A stretch of DNA of 64,000 bases from Ruminococcus flavefaciens ATCC 19208 (GCF_000518765.1 NZ_JAEF01000015.1:1-64000); one strand, 5' to 3'. Shown: positions 52,839-62,370, numbered from the stretch's first letter. Notes: generated by a model from the letters alone, not told the origin. A program made the numbers and translations.

Positions 52839-53858
52839 ATGGCGGATATTAAAATTATCGGAAACAGTCTGCCCTCAATGCCGTGGCAGGAAAAGCCCGA
52901 AAAATGCACCTCTCCTGTATGGAGATACAGCGAAAACCCCATTATCGACAGAAACCCTCTCCCAAATGTAGCAAGGATCTTCAACAGTGCCGTAATGCCT
53001 TACGGTGACGGATATATCGGTGTTTTCCGCGGTGAACAGCGAAACGGTATCCCTCATATATACCTCGGCAGAAGCAAGGACGCCATTCACTGGGAATTTG
53101 ACGAAGAAAAGATCCCTTTCACAAATTCAGACGGCGAGCCCTTCATGCCAATATACGCTTATGACCCGCGGCTTGTAAAAGTCGAGGACACATATTATAT
53201 AATGTGGTGTCAGGACGCATTCGGTCCTACGATAGGCATTGCGAAAACTACCGATTTTAAAACCTTCACCCGATTAGAAAACCCTTTCCTCCCCTACAAC
53301 CGCAATGCGGTACTTTTCCCTCGTAAAATCAACGGTAATTTCGTAATGCTTTCCCGCCCCTGTGACAACGGTCATACGGCTTTCGGCGACATATTCCTCA
53401 CAGAGAGTAAGGATATGGTCTACTGGGGACGTCACCGCCATGTCATGGGACGCTGCGAGAACTGGTGGGAAAGCCTGAAAATAGGCGGCGGAGCTGCTCC
53501 CATAGAGACTGACAAGGGCTGGCTCATTTTCTACCACGGTGTGGTTAACACCTGCAACGGCTACGTATACAGCATCGGTGCAGCCATACTTGATCTTAAT
53601 GAACCCTCAAAATTACTTCACCGCTGCTCGAATTATATCCTCACCCCAGAGGAGTGGTATGAAGAACGCGGATTTGTGCCGAACGTGTGCTTTCCGTGCG
53701 CAACCCTCACAGATGCAGATACAGGACGCATCGCTATATATTACGGCTGTGCAGACAGCTATGTGGGAGTCGCTTTTACTACTGTTCAGGAGATATATGA
53801 TTATATTCTGAAGTATGACAAGCTTCAGCCCGAAGATGATACACTTGGTATCAGATAA
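52839..53858 (+). CDS. GH130 glycoside phosphorylase (mannooligosaccharide type)
   Basis: A 339-residue intracellular five-bladed propeller enzyme that splits beta-mannosides with phosphate. It opens with WRYSENPIIDRNPLPNVARI and FNSAVMPYGDGYIGVFRGEQ, then IYAYDPRLVKVEDTYYIMWC, where the Asp of DPR is the predicted proton donor, and GGGAAPIETDKGWLIFYHGV. The pattern fits the subgroup of beta-1,4-mannooligosaccharide phosphorylases described in Ruminococcus albus. This enzyme feeds mannose 1-phosphate to glycolysis and suits a mannan-degrading species. RBS AAAGGAG; single gene with its own promoter and terminator. Confidence 0.88.
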   Translation: MADIKIIGNSLPSMPWQEKPEKCTSPVWRYSENPIIDRNPLPNVARIFNSAVMPYGDGYIGVFRGEQRNGIPHIYLGRSKDAIHWEFDEEKIPFTNSDGEPFMPIYAYDPRLVKVEDTYYIMWCQDAFGPTIGIAKTTDFKTFTRLENPFLPYNRNAVLFPRKINGNFVMLSRPCDNGHTAFGDIFLTESKDMVYWGRHRHVMGRCENWWESLKIGGGAAPIETDKGWLIFYHGVVNTCNGYVYSIGAAILDLNEPSKLLHRCSNYILTPEEWYEERGFVPNVCFPCATLTDADTGRIAIYYGCADSYVGVAFTTVQEIYDYILKYDKLQPEDDTLGIR

Positions 53859-53902
53859 TGGTATTTGTTTTATGGCAACATCTTAAATCACTCACTTTCA
53901 TG

Positions 53903-53934
53903 AAAAGGGACTGTCTTACGACAGTCTCTTTTTG
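53903..53934 (+). terminator. Terminator of the GH130 gene
   Basis: AAAGGGACTGTC and GACAGTCTCTTT around TTAC, followed by TTGC. Confidence 0.85.
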
Positions 53935-54093
53935 CTTTATGCTTCGTCATTTTTAACAAGGGGTATTCCGTCAAATTGATGAAAAGCCGAATTTTTTGTT
54001 GTCATTATGCACAATTTCAATAGTTGAAAATTGTCCGCTGTGCGTTATCCTTGCGAAATTCACTGTCCTATTCCGCATTTTCGCAAAAAATAC

Positions 54094-54122
54094 TTGCAGT
54101 TTTTTGTGAAATGTGATAAAAT
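54094..54122 (+). promoter_or_regulatory. Promoter of the ddl-like gene
   Basis: TTGCAG (54094-54099) and TAAAAT (54117-54122), 17-base spacer, 60 bases before the start codon. Confidence 0.6.
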
Positions 54123-54181
54123 ATAGTGATACTTGAAAATGACAATAAAAAAAAGAGACTACTATTTAAAAGGAGAAACAT

Positions 54182-55255
54182 ATGGCAAAGATCAAGGCTG
54201 CTGTGATTTTTGGCGGCACCTCGCGCGAACACGACCTGTCTCTTGCCTCTGCTGCGGAGGTCATACAGAACATTCCAAGGGATAAATATGAGGTAATCAG
54301 CATAGGAATAACCCGTAAGGGAAGATGGCTTTATTTTCCGGGCTCTCCAGACGAGATAGCCGACGGAACATGGGAGCAGAATACAGACTGCACTTCCGCT
54401 TTGATATCACCCGATCCGCTGCACAGAGGAATAATCACTATCGAAAACGGTGAGACCTCGGTAAAAAGAATAGACGTTGTATTTCCGATACTCACAGGAA
54501 AGCGCAGCGGCGACGGCACTATACAGGGACTTCTCGATCTTTCGGGGATTCCCTACGTGGGAAGCGGCGTACTTGCTTCCGCTTCATGTATGGATAAATC
54601 CCACACCCACATGGTAATGGACGATTACGATATAAAAACTGCAAAATGGCAGCTCATCACTCAGCGCGAAATAAATATGCTCGACGAAAGATGCGCAGAT
54701 ATTGCCAAAAAACTGGGATTTCCGCTGGTAGTAAAGCCTGCCAACAGCGGCAGCAACGCAGGTACAAGCTTTGCCGAAAATGCGGAACAGCTCATAAGTG
54801 CAGTAAAGCTTGCTTTTTCAAGCGACAATAAGGTAGTTGTGGAAAAATACGTAAAGGCACGCAAGCTCGAAGCAGCTGTATACGGCTATGATTCCCCTGT
54901 CTGTTCAGCTATCGGTGAGATAAAGGATTCAAACAAGCACTACGATCCCACCAACTTTAACGTTAGTACAGGCGATGATCTTATTATTCCCGCAAACATC
55001 TCAAGGGAAGTAGAAAAAGCCGCTCAGGATATAGCAATAAAGGCATTCAAGGCACTGGGCTGCAAGGGCATGGCAAGAGTCGATCTCTTCCTCACAGAGG
55101 ACGGCGAGCTTCTCCTCAACAAGATAGGCACTATGCCCGGCCTCAGAAAAAACAGCGTTTTCCCGAAGCTTATGGAAGAACTTGGATTTTCACACGACGA
55201 GCTTATAGATGTTCTTATCGAACAGGCTGTCGATAACGCAGACAGAACATACTGA
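54182..55255 (+). CDS. D-alanine--D-alanine ligase homologue with altered active-site motifs
   Basis: A 357-residue ATP-grasp ligase. The family layout is clear: AAVIFGGTSREHDLSLASA, GTIQGLLDLSGIPYVGSGVL, VVKPANSGSNAGTSFAENAE and the C-terminal RVDLFLTEDGELLLNKIGTM. Usual Ddl enzymes read GGxSxEHEVSL, VFPVLHGxxGEDG and LNEINTMPGFT. Here GKRSGDG replaces the HG..GEDG element, and NKIGTMPGLRKNS replaces NEINTMPGFT, so the Glu and Asn that bind magnesium are Lys and Gly. It may be an inactive or re-specialised ligase. It makes peptidoglycan D-Ala-D-Ala only if these changes are tolerated. AAAAGGAG precedes the ATG. It leads a run with the DUF1934 and argS genes. Confidence 0.8.
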   Translation: MAKIKAAVIFGGTSREHDLSLASAAEVIQNIPRDKYEVISIGITRKGRWLYFPGSPDEIADGTWEQNTDCTSALISPDPLHRGIITIENGETSVKRIDVVFPILTGKRSGDGTIQGLLDLSGIPYVGSGVLASASCMDKSHTHMVMDDYDIKTAKWQLITQREINMLDERCADIAKKLGFPLVVKPANSGSNAGTSFAENAEQLISAVKLAFSSDNKVVVEKYVKARKLEAAVYGYDSPVCSAIGEIKDSNKHYDPTNFNVSTGDDLIIPANISREVEKAAQDIAIKAFKALGCKGMARVDLFLTEDGELLLNKIGTMPGLRKNSVFPKLMEELGFSHDELIDVLIEQAVDNADRTY

Positions 55256-55338
55256 TATCATTCTAATATCACACTGATATCATTCCGATACCAGTATGAT
55301 ATCATAAAATAAATCATGATGCTATAAAGGAGATTGTT

Positions 55339-55761
55339 TTGAAAAATAACGTATTGATTTCCCTTACGAGTATCCAGTGGCAGGAAGATGAAAAAAATGA
55401 AACAGAGCTTCTCACAAAAGCCAATTTCAAAAGAGAAAACGGCTGGGATATAATTTCCTACGAAGATACCTCAGCAACAGGCTTTGAGGGATCGGTCACT
55501 ACTATTAAAGTAGATGACTGCAAAAACGCTTCCATAACCCGTGAAGGCTCTGCAAATTCTGTCCTTTCCCTTGAGATAGGACGCAAGCACTTCTGTCAGT
55601 ACGGTACTCCCTACGGAAACCTTCAGATCGGTGTTTATACTCACGCTATCGAAAACACTCTCGCCGAAAACGGAAGGCTTTATTTAAAGTATACCCTTGA
55701 CTTAAATTCCTCGTATCTTTCAGATAACGAGATAATCATGACAATGCAGGCTCAGAACTGA
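55339..55761 (+). CDS. DUF1934 (YwiB-like) protein
   Basis: A 140-residue single-domain beta-barrel protein starting at a TTG with AAAGGAG 7 bases before. NNVLISLTSIQWQEDEKNET and SNSVLSLEIGRKH-like strands (actual: SANSVLSLEIGRKHFCQYGT) and YTLDLNSSYLSDNEIIMTMQ are typical of DUF1934, whose gene often precedes argS in Firmicutes, as here with a 24-base gap. Role unknown. The 55256-55338 gap holds repeated GATATCA words. Confidence 0.85.
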   Translation: MKNNVLISLTSIQWQEDEKNETELLTKANFKRENGWDIISYEDTSATGFEGSVTTIKVDDCKNASITREGSANSVLSLEIGRKHFCQYGTPYGNLQIGVYTHAIENTLAENGRLYLKYTLDLNSSYLSDNEIIMTMQAQN

Positions 55762-55785
55762 ACCTGACAAGAAAGGATAGATATA

Positions 55786-57555
55786 ATGTCAGACCTTATA
55801 AACTCCGCATCGCTCCGACTCCGTGAGATAATCATGGAAGCTCTCGGACGACTGGTTGCCGAGGAAGCAGTTCCCGCAGTTCCGCTTCCGTCATTCAATA
55901 TTGAGATACCTGCCGACAAGTCGCACGGCGATTTCGCAGCAAATACCGCAATGGTATGCGCTAAGGCTCTGAAAATGCCGCCGAGAAAGATCGCTGAGAT
56001 GATATGTGAGAAGCTTGACCTCGAAGGCACTATCTTCGAGAAAGCCGAAGTTGCAGGTCCCGGATTCCTCAATTTCTTCTTAGGAAGAAGCTGGTTCTCG
56101 GACGTTGTAAAAAATGTTCTCGAAGAGGGAGAAAACTACGGTAAGACCGAGCTCGGCAAGGGCAAGAAAGTGCTCGTTGAGTTCGTTTCCGCAAACCCCA
56201 CAGGTCCTATGCATATCGGTAATGCAAGAGGCGGTGCTATCGGCGACTGTCTCGCAAGCGTACTCCAATGGGCAGGCTATCACGCAGAGCGCGAGTTCTA
56301 CGTAAACGATGCAGGCAATCAGATCGAAAAGTTCGGAAAGTCCCTTGAGCTCAGATACTTACAGCTCTGCTCCGACAAGGGTCAGCAGCTCATTGCTCAG
56401 TACAAGGACGACACCGACAAGCTCTGCTCTGTAATTTACGAAGGCAGCGGTGAAGGCGGAGAGTTCGAGATGCCCGAGGACGTTTATCTCGGAACTGATA
56501 TCATCGAACACGCAAAGAACTTCTACGACATCAACGGAAAGGCTATGGAGACTGTCTCTGAGGCGGAACGCCGCAAGGCTCTCGTTGACTACGCCCTTCC
56601 TATTAATATAGCAGGTCTGGAGCGCGACCTTAAAAAGTACCGTATCGTTTACGATAACTGGTTCAGAGAGAGCACAGTCCACGCAAAGAATGAGACAAAG
56701 CTGGTCGTTGACAAGCTCATGGAAGCAGGAAAGGCTTACGAGCAGGACGGTGCGATATGGTTCAAGGCTACGGAATACGGAATGGATAAGGATTTCGTAT
56801 TGAAGAGAAGCAACGGTCTTTACACATATATCGTCCCCGATATCGCTTATCACTATAATAAGCTGGTAACACGAGGCTTCGACAAGGCTATAAACGTTCT
56901 CGGTGCAGACCACCACGGCTACGTTCCGAGACTTAAAGCTGCTCTCAATGCTCTCGGCGTTGACGAGACAAAGCTGGACGTAGTTCTCATGCAGATGGTA
57001 AGACTTGTCCGCAACGGCGAAACAGTAAAGCTCTCAAAGAGAAGCGGCAAGGCTATCACACTGGTCACCCTCCTTGATGAGATACCGATAGACGCAGCTC
57101 GTTTCTTCTTCAATCTCCGTGAAGCCAATTCACAGTTCGAGTTTGATCTCGGTCTTGCTATTGAAAAGACCTCGCAGAATCCTGTATACTACGTTCAGTA
57201 CGCTCATGCAAGAATTTGCAGTATGCTCAGGGCTCTCGCCGAGGAAGGCATAAACGTGCCCGAGTCCGCAGACCTTGACCTCCTTACAGACCCGAGAGAG
57301 ATAGAGCTTATCCGTCATCTCGCTTCACTTCCGAAGGAGATAGATGCAGCGGCTAAGAGCTACGATCCTGCAAAGATAACAAAGTACGCAATTGATCTTG
57401 CTACTCTCTTCCACCGCTTCTACGACGCTTGCAGCGTAAAGAATGCGGAGAATGAACAGCTTAGAGATGCACGTATACTTCTCAGTGTTGCTGTTCGTCA
57501 GACTCTCAGGAACGCTCTGGAGATACTCAATATCGACAGACCTGAGAAAATGTAA
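55786..57555 (+). CDS. argS: Arginyl-tRNA synthetase
   Basis: A 589-residue class I synthetase that charges tRNA-Arg. SANPTGPMHIGNARGGAIGD holds the HIGH-type motif (HIGN), and VKLSKRSGKAITLVTLLDEI the KMSKS-type motif. The N-terminal Add1 domain (residues 1-110) and the C-terminal all-alpha anticodon domain with DALALS-type end (AVRQTLRNALEILNIDRPE) are present. Length is normal. AAAGG site before the ATG; co-transcribed with DUF1934. Confidence 0.95.
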   Translation: MSDLINSASLRLREIIMEALGRLVAEEAVPAVPLPSFNIEIPADKSHGDFAANTAMVCAKALKMPPRKIAEMICEKLDLEGTIFEKAEVAGPGFLNFFLGRSWFSDVVKNVLEEGENYGKTELGKGKKVLVEFVSANPTGPMHIGNARGGAIGDCLASVLQWAGYHAEREFYVNDAGNQIEKFGKSLELRYLQLCSDKGQQLIAQYKDDTDKLCSVIYEGSGEGGEFEMPEDVYLGTDIIEHAKNFYDINGKAMETVSEAERRKALVDYALPINIAGLERDLKKYRIVYDNWFRESTVHAKNETKLVVDKLMEAGKAYEQDGAIWFKATEYGMDKDFVLKRSNGLYTYIVPDIAYHYNKLVTRGFDKAINVLGADHHGYVPRLKAALNALGVDETKLDVVLMQMVRLVRNGETVKLSKRSGKAITLVTLLDEIPIDAARFFFNLREANSQFEFDLGLAIEKTSQNPVYYVQYAHARICSMLRALAEEGINVPESADLDLLTDPREIELIRHLASLPKEIDAAAKSYDPAKITKYAIDLATLFHRFYDACSVKNAENEQLRDARILLSVAVRQTLRNALEILNIDRPEKM

Positions 57556-57806
57556 AAATTACATTTTCCACCTTAAAAATTACAGCTTGGTTACAAAGAA
57601 TCTAATTCCTTTGTGAAATATTAACAAAAATCAACATATATGTAAGTCATGTTTGTGAGCCTTCAGACGAATGTTAACACTTTGTTAACAAATTCGAGCC
57701 AAAAATGTGTTACAATTTGTAATATATTGAGGAGCTTATGTGCTCCGCGACTCTCCTTGAAGGTCCGCTCAAAATAAAGATCTTATTAAGAGAAAGGATG
57801 TAAATC

Positions 57807-58892
57807 ATGTCCAACAGATTATTTCAGGGTTTAGTTCATCAGATGCGCGACTCTATCGACGCTACTATCGGTGTTGTTGACGAGACCGCTACAATCATCG
57901 CCTGCAGCGATCTGACTCGTGTAGGCACTACAAATGAGTTCGTTTCACTCGATCTCAGCGATTCGCACGACATTTTCATCCGCGACGGCTTCACATACAA
58001 GCCCTTCGGCTCAAGAGTAAAGCCCGACTATGCGGTTTTCGTTGAGGGCGTTGACGATGCTGCCGCTAAATATGCAAGCATCCTCGCTATAGCTCTTTCA
58101 AATATCAAGCAGTACTATGATGAGAAGTATGACAGAAACAACTTCATCAAAAACGTTATCCTCGATAATGTACTCCCCGGTGATATCGTTATCAAGGCAA
58201 GAGAGCTTCACTTCAATGCCGAGATAAGCCGTGCTGTATTCCTTATCAGAATAATCTCTGCTAATGATATTTCCGCTTATGATGTTATCCAGAACCTTTT
58301 CCCTGACAAGAACAAGGACTTCGTTTTCAATATCACTGAGACTGATATTGTCCTCGTCAAGGAGCTCAAGAGTGCTGTTGACTCAAAGGATCTCGAAAAG
58401 CTTGCTCGCTCTATAGCTGATACTCTCAGCAGTGAGTTCTATACAAGAGTAAACGTTGGTATCGGTACTGCTGTTGTAGGCGTCAAGGATCTTGCACGTT
58501 CATTCAAGGAAGCTCAGATGGCTCTTGAAGTCGGCAAGGTATTCGATACAGACAAGGTGATCGTAAGCTACGACAACCTCGGTATCGCTCGTCTTATCTA
58601 CCACCTTCCTACAACTCTGTGTGAGACTTTCCTCCACGAAGTATTCAAGGTAGGCAGCATCGAGTCACTCGATCACGAAACTCTCTTCACTATCCAGAAG
58701 TTCTTCGAGAACAACCTCAACGTTTCAGAAACTTCAAGAAAATTATTCGTTCACAGAAATACACTCGTTTACAGACTCGAAAAGATCAAGAAGCTCACAG
58801 GTCTCGATCTTCGTGAGTTCGATCACGCTATCATATTCAAGATCGCCCTCATGGTAAAGAAGTACCTGTCTGCTAATCCTGTCAAGTTCTGA
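57807..58892 (+). CDS. PucR/CdaR-type transcriptional regulator
   Basis: A 361-residue regulator. The first 250 residues contain a ligand-binding-like part and a GGDEF-like remnant (VNVGIGTAVVG..ARSFKEAQMALEVG). The C-terminal PucR helix-turn-helix is complete: FFENNLNVSETSRKLFVHRN and TLVYRLEKIKKLTGLDLREF. PucR-type proteins respond to small molecules such as purines or sugar diacids. No DNA target is known here. The 57556-57806 gap has two GTTAACA palindromes (near 57672-57690) and a hairpin GGAGC/GCTCC at 57730-57745 but no gene. AAAGGATG ribosome site. Confidence 0.82.
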   Translation: MSNRLFQGLVHQMRDSIDATIGVVDETATIIACSDLTRVGTTNEFVSLDLSDSHDIFIRDGFTYKPFGSRVKPDYAVFVEGVDDAAAKYASILAIALSNIKQYYDEKYDRNNFIKNVILDNVLPGDIVIKARELHFNAEISRAVFLIRIISANDISAYDVIQNLFPDKNKDFVFNITETDIVLVKELKSAVDSKDLEKLARSIADTLSSEFYTRVNVGIGTAVVGVKDLARSFKEAQMALEVGKVFDTDKVIVSYDNLGIARLIYHLPTTLCETFLHEVFKVGSIESLDHETLFTIQKFFENNLNVSETSRKLFVHRNTLVYRLEKIKKLTGLDLREFDHAIIFKIALMVKKYLSANPVKF

Positions 58893-58961
58893 TAACGGTA
58901 TATCCGTTGTCTGAACTATGGACGTTCCCCCCGTCCCAAAGATTAAGGTAGGTGTAACCCA

Positions 58962-59987
58962 TTGGTAGAACTTAAAAACGTATCCGTGACCTACTCAAGC
59001 GGCGTTGACGCTCTCAATAACGTCAGCCTCAAGATCAACGACGGCGACTTTGCTTTCGTTGTAGGTTCATCAGGTGCGGGCAAAAGTACTATGATAAAAC
59101 TGCTTCTCAAGGAAATAGACGCTACAAGCGGAGTAGTTACCGTAAACGGCTATAACCTGAACAAGCTGAAAAAAAGAAAAATACCTGAATTCCGCCGTAC
59201 ACTCGGCTTTGTATTCCAGGATTTCCGACTGATCCCGTCAATGACAGTATATGAGAACATCGCTTTCGTTCTCAGAGTTATCGACGCACCGATCAAATAC
59301 ATACGCAAAAGAGTCCCTTACGTTATAAGTCTCGTAGGACTCCACGCAAAGACAAACTCTTACCCCGATGAACTCTCGGGCGGTGAAAAACAGCGTGTGG
59401 CTATCGCAAGAGCTCTGGTAAACGATCCTCAGCTCATAATCGCAGACGAGCCTACAGGTAATATCGACCCCGAGCTTTCATATGAGATCGTTGAGCTTCT
59501 TAAAGGTATCAACGATCAGGGTACTACAATACTCATGGTAACTCATGAGCATGATCTTGTCCGTCACTTCGGCGGACGTATCATCAACATAACCGAAGGT
59601 GAGATCGTATTCGATGAAGTCATCTCAGGTGCCAATGACGAGCTGCTTGCAGATATTGGCTCAGAGATGCCTGCCGACGCTATGGCTGATGCCGTAAGCG
59701 AGGCTGAAAGAATAAACGATATGCCGCCTCATGAAGCTGATGAAGCCGAAATGGTCAACACCGAGGAGGCTATAGACCTTCCTATCGAAAATATGACCGC
59801 AGATGATATCATATCCGCTATAGGCGGTATCCCCGACGGTTCTTCCGAGGAGAAAAAAGAAGATATGCAGAAGCTTGCGGACAATATCGACGTTGACCTC
59901 AGCAAGAGCATAAAGAAAGATGATCCCGAATCACCTGAAGCTCTGCTGGCTGCACTGACCGAAAAAACCGAGGGAGGTGCAGAATGA
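58962..59987 (+). CDS. ftsE: Cell division ATP-binding protein FtsE, extended C-terminus
   Basis: A 341-residue ABC ATPase starting with TTG (AAGGTAGG site). Residues 1-225 are a standard FtsE: FVVGSSGAGKSTMIKLLLKE (Walker A), LSGGEKQRVAIARALVNDPQ (signature) and LIIADEPTGNIDPE (Walker B), with the switch His in VTHEHD. Residues about 230-341 are an acidic extension (ADIGSEMPADAMADAVSEAE and IENMTADDIISAIGGIPDGS) not found in usual FtsE of about 228 residues. With FtsX it controls cell-wall hydrolases during division or elongation. The ftsX start overlaps its stop by 4 bases. Confidence 0.92.
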   Translation: MVELKNVSVTYSSGVDALNNVSLKINDGDFAFVVGSSGAGKSTMIKLLLKEIDATSGVVTVNGYNLNKLKKRKIPEFRRTLGFVFQDFRLIPSMTVYENIAFVLRVIDAPIKYIRKRVPYVISLVGLHAKTNSYPDELSGGEKQRVAIARALVNDPQLIIADEPTGNIDPELSYEIVELLKGINDQGTTILMVTHEHDLVRHFGGRIINITEGEIVFDEVISGANDELLADIGSEMPADAMADAVSEAERINDMPPHEADEAEMVNTEEAIDLPIENMTADDIISAIGGIPDGSSEEKKEDMQKLADNIDVDLSKSIKKDDPESPEALLAALTEKTEGGAE

Positions 59988-60895
59988 AAATAAGCGGTGT
60001 CAGATATCTCGCCAATCAGGGCGTTGAAAATATCTGGAAAAATAAAATGATGGCTTTCGCTACCTTCTGTGTGCTGCTCATATCCCTTCTTCTCGTTGGT
60101 ATCGCGGCTCTCTTCTATGTGAACCTGAATTCCATGATAAAGGGTCTGGGAAGCCAGAACGAGGTCGCTGTATTCATGAAGGTAGGTACTACCGAGGAAG
60201 AAAATTCAGCCGCCGAGGAAGCTATCAAGGCTATCCCGAATATTGATAAGGTAACATTTATCTCTAAAGAGGACGGTCTTTCAAGACAGAAGGAAAACCT
60301 TCCTAATGCTCAGAAAATATTCGATGAATATATAGGCTCTGATGCAAGCTTTATGCCTGACGGCTTCAGCGTAACTGTAAAGGATACAGACAAGATCGCT
60401 GATACTACCGCTCAGATATCGGCTGTTGCAAATGTACAGAGCGCATCTGCTTCACCGCAGGTAGCTGAATTCCTGAGAGAGCTCAGAAAAATGGTATCTA
60501 TTATCGCAGGTGCTATAATCATCGCTCTTTCGATAATCTCTATGATCATTATCTCCAATACCACAAAGGCAAGCGTTTTTGCCCGCCGTGAGGAGATACA
60601 GATAATGAAATACGTTGGTGCTACGAACGCCTTCATACGTATGCCTTTCTTCGTAGAAGGTATGGTAACAGGCTTCTTCGCAGGCGCAGGCGCGTATTTC
60701 ATCACATGGGCTGTTTACAACTCAGTCTATGACATGATAACAGAACAGGGTATGATAATGAATACCGTTGGTGTAAACAGTCTTATCCCGTTCGACAAAA
60801 TCAGACTAATAGTCGTACTTGCTTACCTTATTGCGGGTGCTCTTATCGGCGCTCTCGGTAGTGTTATAAGTACAAGAAAGCATATTGACGTTTGA
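59984..60895 (+). CDS. ftsX: Cell division membrane protein FtsX
   Basis: A 303-residue membrane protein with four helices: one near the start (MMAFATFCVLLISLLLVGIA) and three in the C-terminal FtsX/MacB-type domain (IIAGAIIIALSIISMIIISN, FFVEGMVTGFFAGAGAYFIT and LIVVLAYLIAGALIGALGSV). The outer loop of about 130 residues is where murein hydrolase activators bind. Overlaps ftsE by ATGA, so translation is coupled. Its likely partner is the coiled-coil M23 protein that follows. Confidence 0.92.
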   Translation: MKISGVRYLANQGVENIWKNKMMAFATFCVLLISLLLVGIAALFYVNLNSMIKGLGSQNEVAVFMKVGTTEEENSAAEEAIKAIPNIDKVTFISKEDGLSRQKENLPNAQKIFDEYIGSDASFMPDGFSVTVKDTDKIADTTAQISAVANVQSASASPQVAEFLRELRKMVSIIAGAIIIALSIISMIIISNTTKASVFARREEIQIMKYVGATNAFIRMPFFVEGMVTGFFAGAGAYFITWAVYNSVYDMITEQGMIMNTVGVNSLIPFDKIRLIVVLAYLIAGALIGALGSVISTRKHIDV

Positions 60896-60910
60896 TCTGA
60901 AAGAAGTAAT

Positions 60911-60976
60911 ATGAAAATTTTTTATGAAAGGAGTGTGCATTCGGACAGCAATTTCTCGGTCCGATACGCAGCTTAA
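60911..60976 (+). CDS. Possible 21-residue leader peptide coupled to the M23 gene
   Basis: ATG to TAA encodes MKIFYERSVHSDSNFSVRYA-A, and the stop ends two bases before the M23 start. The only good ribosome site (AAAGGAG) lies inside it. TCGGAC and GTCCGA (60941-60964) can pair within it. Coupled translation is plausible but unproven. Confidence 0.35.
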   Translation: MKIFYERSVHSDSNFSVRYAA

Positions 60977-60978
60977 TT

Positions 60979-62370
60979 ATGAAAAAGCTAAATATTGTCA
61001 AAAAAACTCTTTCTTTCGTTACTTGCTCCGCATTATCATTAGGTATGATCACCGCTTACACTATTTACTCGAACAACGGCGGTACAAAGGCATCTGCTAA
61101 AACTATTGCAGAGCTTCAGGAAGAAAGAAAAGCAAACGAAGCAAAGATCGCAGATCTTCAGTCACAGATCGACTCACTCGAAGGAAACAAAAACGAGGAA
61201 AAACAGTATCAGGCAACCCTTAATGATCAGATAGAGATCATAAAGAACAATATCGCTCTCCTCAACAAGGAGCTCGATAGCATCAATTCGGATATCGAAA
61301 CTACAGAAAACAACATTGATACACTTGATGCATCTATCGTAAACCAGCAGGAAGCTATCGACAAGAAGGTCGAGGTATTCAAGGAACGTCTGTGCGCTAT
61401 GTACGTTACAGGCAACGATAACCTCGCTACTGTTGTAGTCGGTACATCAAGCTTTTACGATATGCTCTCAAGAGTGGAAATGGTAAACCGTATAGCTTCT
61501 TACGATGAGGAGCTTATAAACGAGATACTCAGCGAGATCGATGCCATGGAGCAGTCTAAGAAAGACCTTGAGTCTGAAAAGCTCACTCTCGAAATGAGAC
61601 TTGACGAGCAGAAAAAGCGCAAGGAAGAAAAAGACGCTGAAATGGAGATCTACTACGAAAAGACAAGACTTTGTCAGGCTGAGATAGATCGTCTCTCCCT
61701 CGAGCAGCAGACACTTGAAAGCGATAAGGCTGATCTTGCTGCTATGAACGCAGAATTCGACGCTCAGATACAGGCTGAGATACAGAGACAGGCTGAAGAA
61801 GCTCAGAGAGCTTACGAGGCAAGAGTAGCTGCCGAACAGGAAGCTGCCCGTCAGGCTCAGGCTGCCGCAGCTCAGCAGGCTGCACAGAACGGCGAGTCCT
61901 ATACTCCTACATACAGCGAACCTGCTTATATCCCCGCTCCTTCTGCATCAGGCTTTGCATGGCCTGCACCCGGCTTCTGCTATATCTCAAGCGGCTACGG
62001 TTACAGATGGGGTACTACCCACAGAGGTATAGATATCGGTGATGCAGGTATCCACGGCGGTGCTGCTTGCGCCGCAAAGGACGGTACTGTTATCTCTGTA
62101 TGCAACTCATGTACTCATGACTATGCTAAAAACAGCAGCTGCGGATGCGGCGGCGGTTACGGCAACTATGTTGTAATATCCCACGATGGTACATACTCTA
62201 CTCTCTACGGTCACCTTGCTTCAGCAGCAGTTTCTGTAGGTCAGTACGTATCTCAGGGACAGGTAATCGGATATATCGGCTCTACAGGCTGGTCAACAGG
62301 CGCTCATCTCCATTTCGAGGTGCGTGTGAACGGTGTTGCTCAGGATCCTATGGGCTACGTTAGTCCGTAA
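60979..62370 (+). CDS. M23-family murein hydrolase activator (EnvC-like)
   Basis: A 463-residue exported protein. After a signal peptide (about 1-38, ending TKASA) come long coiled coils (IAELQEERKANEAKIADLQS to about residue 250), an Ala/Gln-rich linker and a C-terminal LytM/M23 domain. In that domain HRGIDIGDAGIHGG and HLHFEVRVNG carry the zinc ligands, with GHLASAAVSVGQYVSQGQVI between. An inserted Cys-rich loop (CNSCTHDYAKNSSCGCGGGY) is unusual. The position after ftsX is typical of EnvC/PcsB-type partners that are activated by FtsEX to cut peptidoglycan. If the zinc site is complete it may be a hydrolase itself. Confidence 0.9.
   Translation: MKKLNIVKKTLSFVTCSALSLGMITAYTIYSNNGGTKASAKTIAELQEERKANEAKIADLQSQIDSLEGNKNEEKQYQATLNDQIEIIKNNIALLNKELDSINSDIETTENNIDTLDASIVNQQEAIDKKVEVFKERLCAMYVTGNDNLATVVVGTSSFYDMLSRVEMVNRIASYDEELINEILSEIDAMEQSKKDLESEKLTLEMRLDEQKKRKEEKDAEMEIYYEKTRLCQAEIDRLSLEQQTLESDKADLAAMNAEFDAQIQAEIQRQAEEAQRAYEARVAAEQEAARQAQAAAAQQAAQNGESYTPTYSEPAYIPAPSASGFAWPAPGFCYISSGYGYRWGTTHRGIDIGDAGIHGGAACAAKDGTVISVCNSCTHDYAKNSSCGCGGGYGNYVVISHDGTYSTLYGHLASAAVSVGQYVSQGQVIGYIGSTGWSTGAHLHFEVRVNGVAQDPMGYVSP

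Noticed and set aside
53274..53537. Antisense frames within the GH130 gene and similar shadows elsewhere
   Set aside because: They mirror the codon pattern of the sense gene and have no ribosome sites.
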